Below, in pieces: positions 62,130-64,000 of a stretch of DNA of 64,000 nucleotides (positions are counted from its first letter, which is position 1; the number at the start of each line of letters is the position of its first letter). Below the pieces are notes generated by a model. It was not told the origin of the DNA and ran no database searches. It saw only the letters and a program-made list of their open reading frames with translations. This DNA comes from Paracoccaceae bacterium (GTDB lineage: Bacteria > Pseudomonadota > Alphaproteobacteria > Rhodobacterales > Rhodobacteraceae): contig QWDA01000006.1 of the NCBI GenBank assembly GCA_003605175.1, positions 124,001-188,000 on the forward strand, written 5' to 3'. The translations under genes and the position numbers were made by a program.

Positions 62130-63086
62130 TCACCCCAGAAGTTTCAGAACGGAGGACGCAGTCCCGTCGATCCAGCGGCGAAAGACGAAGGCGAGCCGTG
62201 CCGTGGAGAACCCGCTGCCCCAGACCGCCCTGTCGCCCTCGATCAGCGTCGCCCAGAGCCGGAGGTCGCGCTTGGCCTCCTCGCTGGTGTTCACCTGGCT
62301 CAGATCCAGCTCGAGCACCTTGCTGTCGGCGCCCTTCTCCGCGCCCGGAGCCCAGGCGAGAAGATAGGGGCCGCGCCCGGAAAAGGCCGCGTCGGGTCCG
62401 GCATCCTGCGCTGCGCGCGTCGCGTCGTTCCGGTCGTAGCCGGTGGCCGCAACGGCGCACAGCGCGTCTTCGGCCATCTCGGCGCCCGCCGCGTCGCCGC
62501 GCCGGAGCGCCTCCCGCTCCCGCGCTTCGGCCTCGCGAAGCTCGAGCACGTCGTCAGCACCTCTGAGCGGCCAGATGGTGACGAATTGCTGGGACCGGGG
62601 GATGCTCTCGGGCGGCGTTTCCAGCTCGTTGACCGAAGGCAGCGTGCGGAACGCCTCGCAGAACATCGCGACCCGGCCCGCCTCCGACGCCGAAGCCGTA
62701 TTGCCGGGGAAGTAGATGATGCCGTAGCCGCCGAATTCCGCCGGAGCCATCGTTCCTCGCGATGCGAAGGCGCGGCTGGCCCAGAGCCGGGGGCCGATTT
62801 CGGCCGTGGATCTGGAAGCGGTGAAGATCCCTCCCATCCCGCGCACCCTGCAACCGAAGCCGCAGTCTTGCTCTTCCGCAACCCCGCCCCAACCGCCGCC
62901 ACCTCCGGCAGAGGCGGCCTCAGCCGTCGTGTCCGGCCCGGCGACGCTCCCCGTCGGCGCGTCGGATGGAGCGATGATTTCCGCCTCCACCGGTTCGACC
63001 ATCACCGCTTCGACCGGTGCAGGCTCGTTGATCGCGCAGCCCGCCAGCGCGGCGACAACGATGGCCGCAAAGATCCCTCTCAACAT
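62130..63086 (-). CDS. Lipoprotein of unknown function
   Basis: This 318-residue protein has a lipoprotein signal with lipobox LAGC at residues 13-16 (MLRGIFAAIVVAALAGC). After it comes a Pro/Glu/Ala/Gly-rich linker (about 20-75), which includes the short run ASAGGGGGWGG, and a globular domain with YGIIYFPGNTASASEAGRVAMFCEAF and repeated acidic helices. I do not recognise the domain. Two Cys near residues 75-79 (CGFGC) may form a disulfide. It is the first gene of a pair with the small membrane protein. Confidence 0.7.
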   Translation of the reverse strand: MLRGIFAAIVVAALAGCAINEPAPVEAVMVEPVEAEIIAPSDAPTGSVAGPDTTAEAASAGGGGGWGGVAEEQDCGFGCRVRGMGGIFTASRSTAEIGPRLWASRAFASRGTMAPAEFGGYGIIYFPGNTASASEAGRVAMFCEAFRTLPSVNELETPPESIPRSQQFVTIWPLRGADDVLELREAEAREREALRRGDAAGAEMAEDALCAVAATGYDRNDATRAAQDAGPDAAFSGRGPYLLAWAPGAEKGADSKVLELDLSQVNTSEEAKRDLRLWATLIEGDRAVWGSGFSTARLAFVFRRWIDGTASSVLKLLG

Positions 63087-63182
63087 GACCGCCTCTGCAA
63101 ATAACCTGTGGCGCCGGACTCCGGAGAAGCCGGCGCGGAATATCCGACAGTCGCCCGGAACGGCCGTCGGATCAAGGCGGGG

Positions 63183-63980
63183 TTATTGCCTGCGAGCCTG
63201 GGCGGCGGTCTCGTAGGGCGCGGGCAGATCGCCGAGCCGCTTGGCCTCGTCGATGGCGGCGGCAAGATCGCCGGAGATCGCCTCGGAGGGCTGTTCGAAG
63301 CTGTCGATGACGAAATAGACCGGCTGCACGATGTCGATCCGGTAGGGCAGCCGCAGCACCTGCATCAGGTCGAATTCGCGCATCTCGGCGGCGCCAGATG
63401 TCGCGTGTTTCGCCTCGGACGGCGAGGAGACGATGCCGGCGCCATAGGCGCGGAGCCCGTCGCCGGTGCGGATCATGCCGAATTCCACGGTGAACCAGAA
63501 CAGCCGGAACAGGCGCCAGGAATAGCCCTTGCCAAGCGCGACGGCCTTCCTGCCGAAACTCTCGATGAAATCGACATAAGCGCGGTTGGTGAGCAGCGGG
63601 CAGTGGCCGAACACCTCGTGGAACAGGTCCGGCTCCTCGATATAGTCCATGTCCTCGCGGCGGCGCAGGAAGGTGGCGACCGGGAAGCGGCGACGCGAGA
63701 GCAGGTCGAAGAACTGCGCCGGCGGGATGATCGCTGGCACGCCTTCCACTCCGGCGCCGGTCAGCGCCCGGAGCCTTGCGTCGATCTCGGCGATCTGCGG
63801 CACGCGGTCGGCGGTCAGGTCGAGCCGGCCGACGCCGTTGAAATATTCCTGCGCCGCGCGGCCGCGCAGGAAATCCATCTGCCGGGTGAAGAGCTCGCCC
63901 CAGACGGCGTCCTCCTCTTCGGAATAGTCGTAGAAGCCGTCGGGATCGGGGAGCTTGGACATATAGGACATGGCATACAC
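63183..63980 (-). CDS. phhA: Phenylalanine 4-monooxygenase
   Basis: This 265-residue enzyme hydroxylates phenylalanine to tyrosine with tetrahydropterin and iron. The iron-binding motif is EPDLFHEVFGHCPLL (two His), followed by the Glu in WFTVEFGMI. RRFPVATFLR and SPSEAKHATSG are family landmarks. The length matches bacterial single-domain PheH. Two further in-frame ATGs lie at 63971 and 63962, so the exact start is uncertain. Its promoter would lie close to the right edge of the window. Confidence 0.92.
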   Translation of the reverse strand: MYAMSYMSKLPDPDGFYDYSEEEDAVWGELFTRQMDFLRGRAAQEYFNGVGRLDLTADRVPQIAEIDARLRALTGAGVEGVPAIIPPAQFFDLLSRRRFPVATFLRRREDMDYIEEPDLFHEVFGHCPLLTNRAYVDFIESFGRKAVALGKGYSWRLFRLFWFTVEFGMIRTGDGLRAYGAGIVSSPSEAKHATSGAAEMREFDLMQVLRLPYRIDIVQPVYFVIDSFEQPSEAISGDLAAAIDEAKRLGDLPAPYETAAQARRQ

Positions 63981-64000
63981 CTGAACCTTTCGCCCGATCC

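Overview
The window is about 64 kb of high-GC DNA from an alphaproteobacterium, almost certainly a member of the Rhodobacteraceae (Rhodobacterales). The strongest signs are a SAM/SAH riboswitch in front of metK (a class known essentially from Rhodobacterales), a polyol locus in the same arrangement as the smo/mtlK operon of Rhodobacter sphaeroides, a SlyX-family protein ending in PPHW, and intergenic repeats of Rhodobacteraceae type. The genus cannot be fixed from this sequence. I see no rRNA, tRNA, CRISPR array, prophage or replication origin.

Region 1 (1-7,088) is housekeeping. It holds ccmB (cut by the window edge) and ccmA for haem export, metK with its riboswitch and promoter, and the chain lldD-ybeY-corC-lnt. 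trmB is divergent. Region 2 (7,089-10,753) looks acquired. A HxlR-type regulator is divergent from a Tat-exported metallo-beta-lactamase-fold hydrolase and a vanillyl-alcohol-oxidase/4-cresol-dehydrogenase type flavoprotein. The region ends in two perfect hairpins and a fragment of an IS110-family transposase.

Region 3 (10,754-28,905) is a glycan-utilisation locus. It has an Opp-type ABC importer, a GH105 unsaturated-uronyl hydrolase, an 837-residue protein of unknown function, a HAD protein with an unrecognised N-terminal domain, a LacI regulator, a PHP metallo-phosphoesterase, a GH38 alpha-mannosidase and a divergent GH28 pectinase-like enzyme. None of the glycosidases has a signal peptide, so oligosaccharides are probably imported first and then cut in the cytoplasm. 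A GAAAACTTTTC-type motif lies upstream of both the importer and the mannosidase/GH28 pair and may be the regulator's operator.

Region 4 (28,893-36,593) is the polyol (sorbitol/mannitol) locus: binding protein, two permeases, ATPase, sorbitol dehydrogenase, mannitol 2-dehydrogenase and a LacI-type regulator with matching candidate operators at both promoters.

Region 5 (36,605-43,595) is mixed: YedK-type abasic-site protein, an orphan SMI1/KNR4 protein, an exported 5'-nucleotidase, DUF952, pyrD, an ArsC-family protein, a MATE transporter and two thioesterases. Region 6 (43,719-52,168) is a beta-oxidation set: two tandem MerR regulators, acyl-CoA dehydrogenase, thiolase and the FadJ/FadB-type bifunctional enzyme, with GST, cupin and NTF2-like genes between them.

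Region 7 (52,169-55,836) holds repeats, a zinc-ribbon/coiled-coil/CBS membrane protein, a sulfotransferase and an M48-like protein without the zinc motif. Region 8 (55,888-60,406) is a compact nucleoside-salvage operon, cdd-deoA-deoB-add-upp. Region 9 (60,443-63,980) has small envelope proteins, slyX, a lipoprotein and phenylalanine 4-monooxygenase.

The most unusual feature is a 41-bp element made of three 11-bp direct repeats. It occurs twice, 32.7 kb apart, with 40 of 41 bases identical and in the same orientation relative to the next gene.
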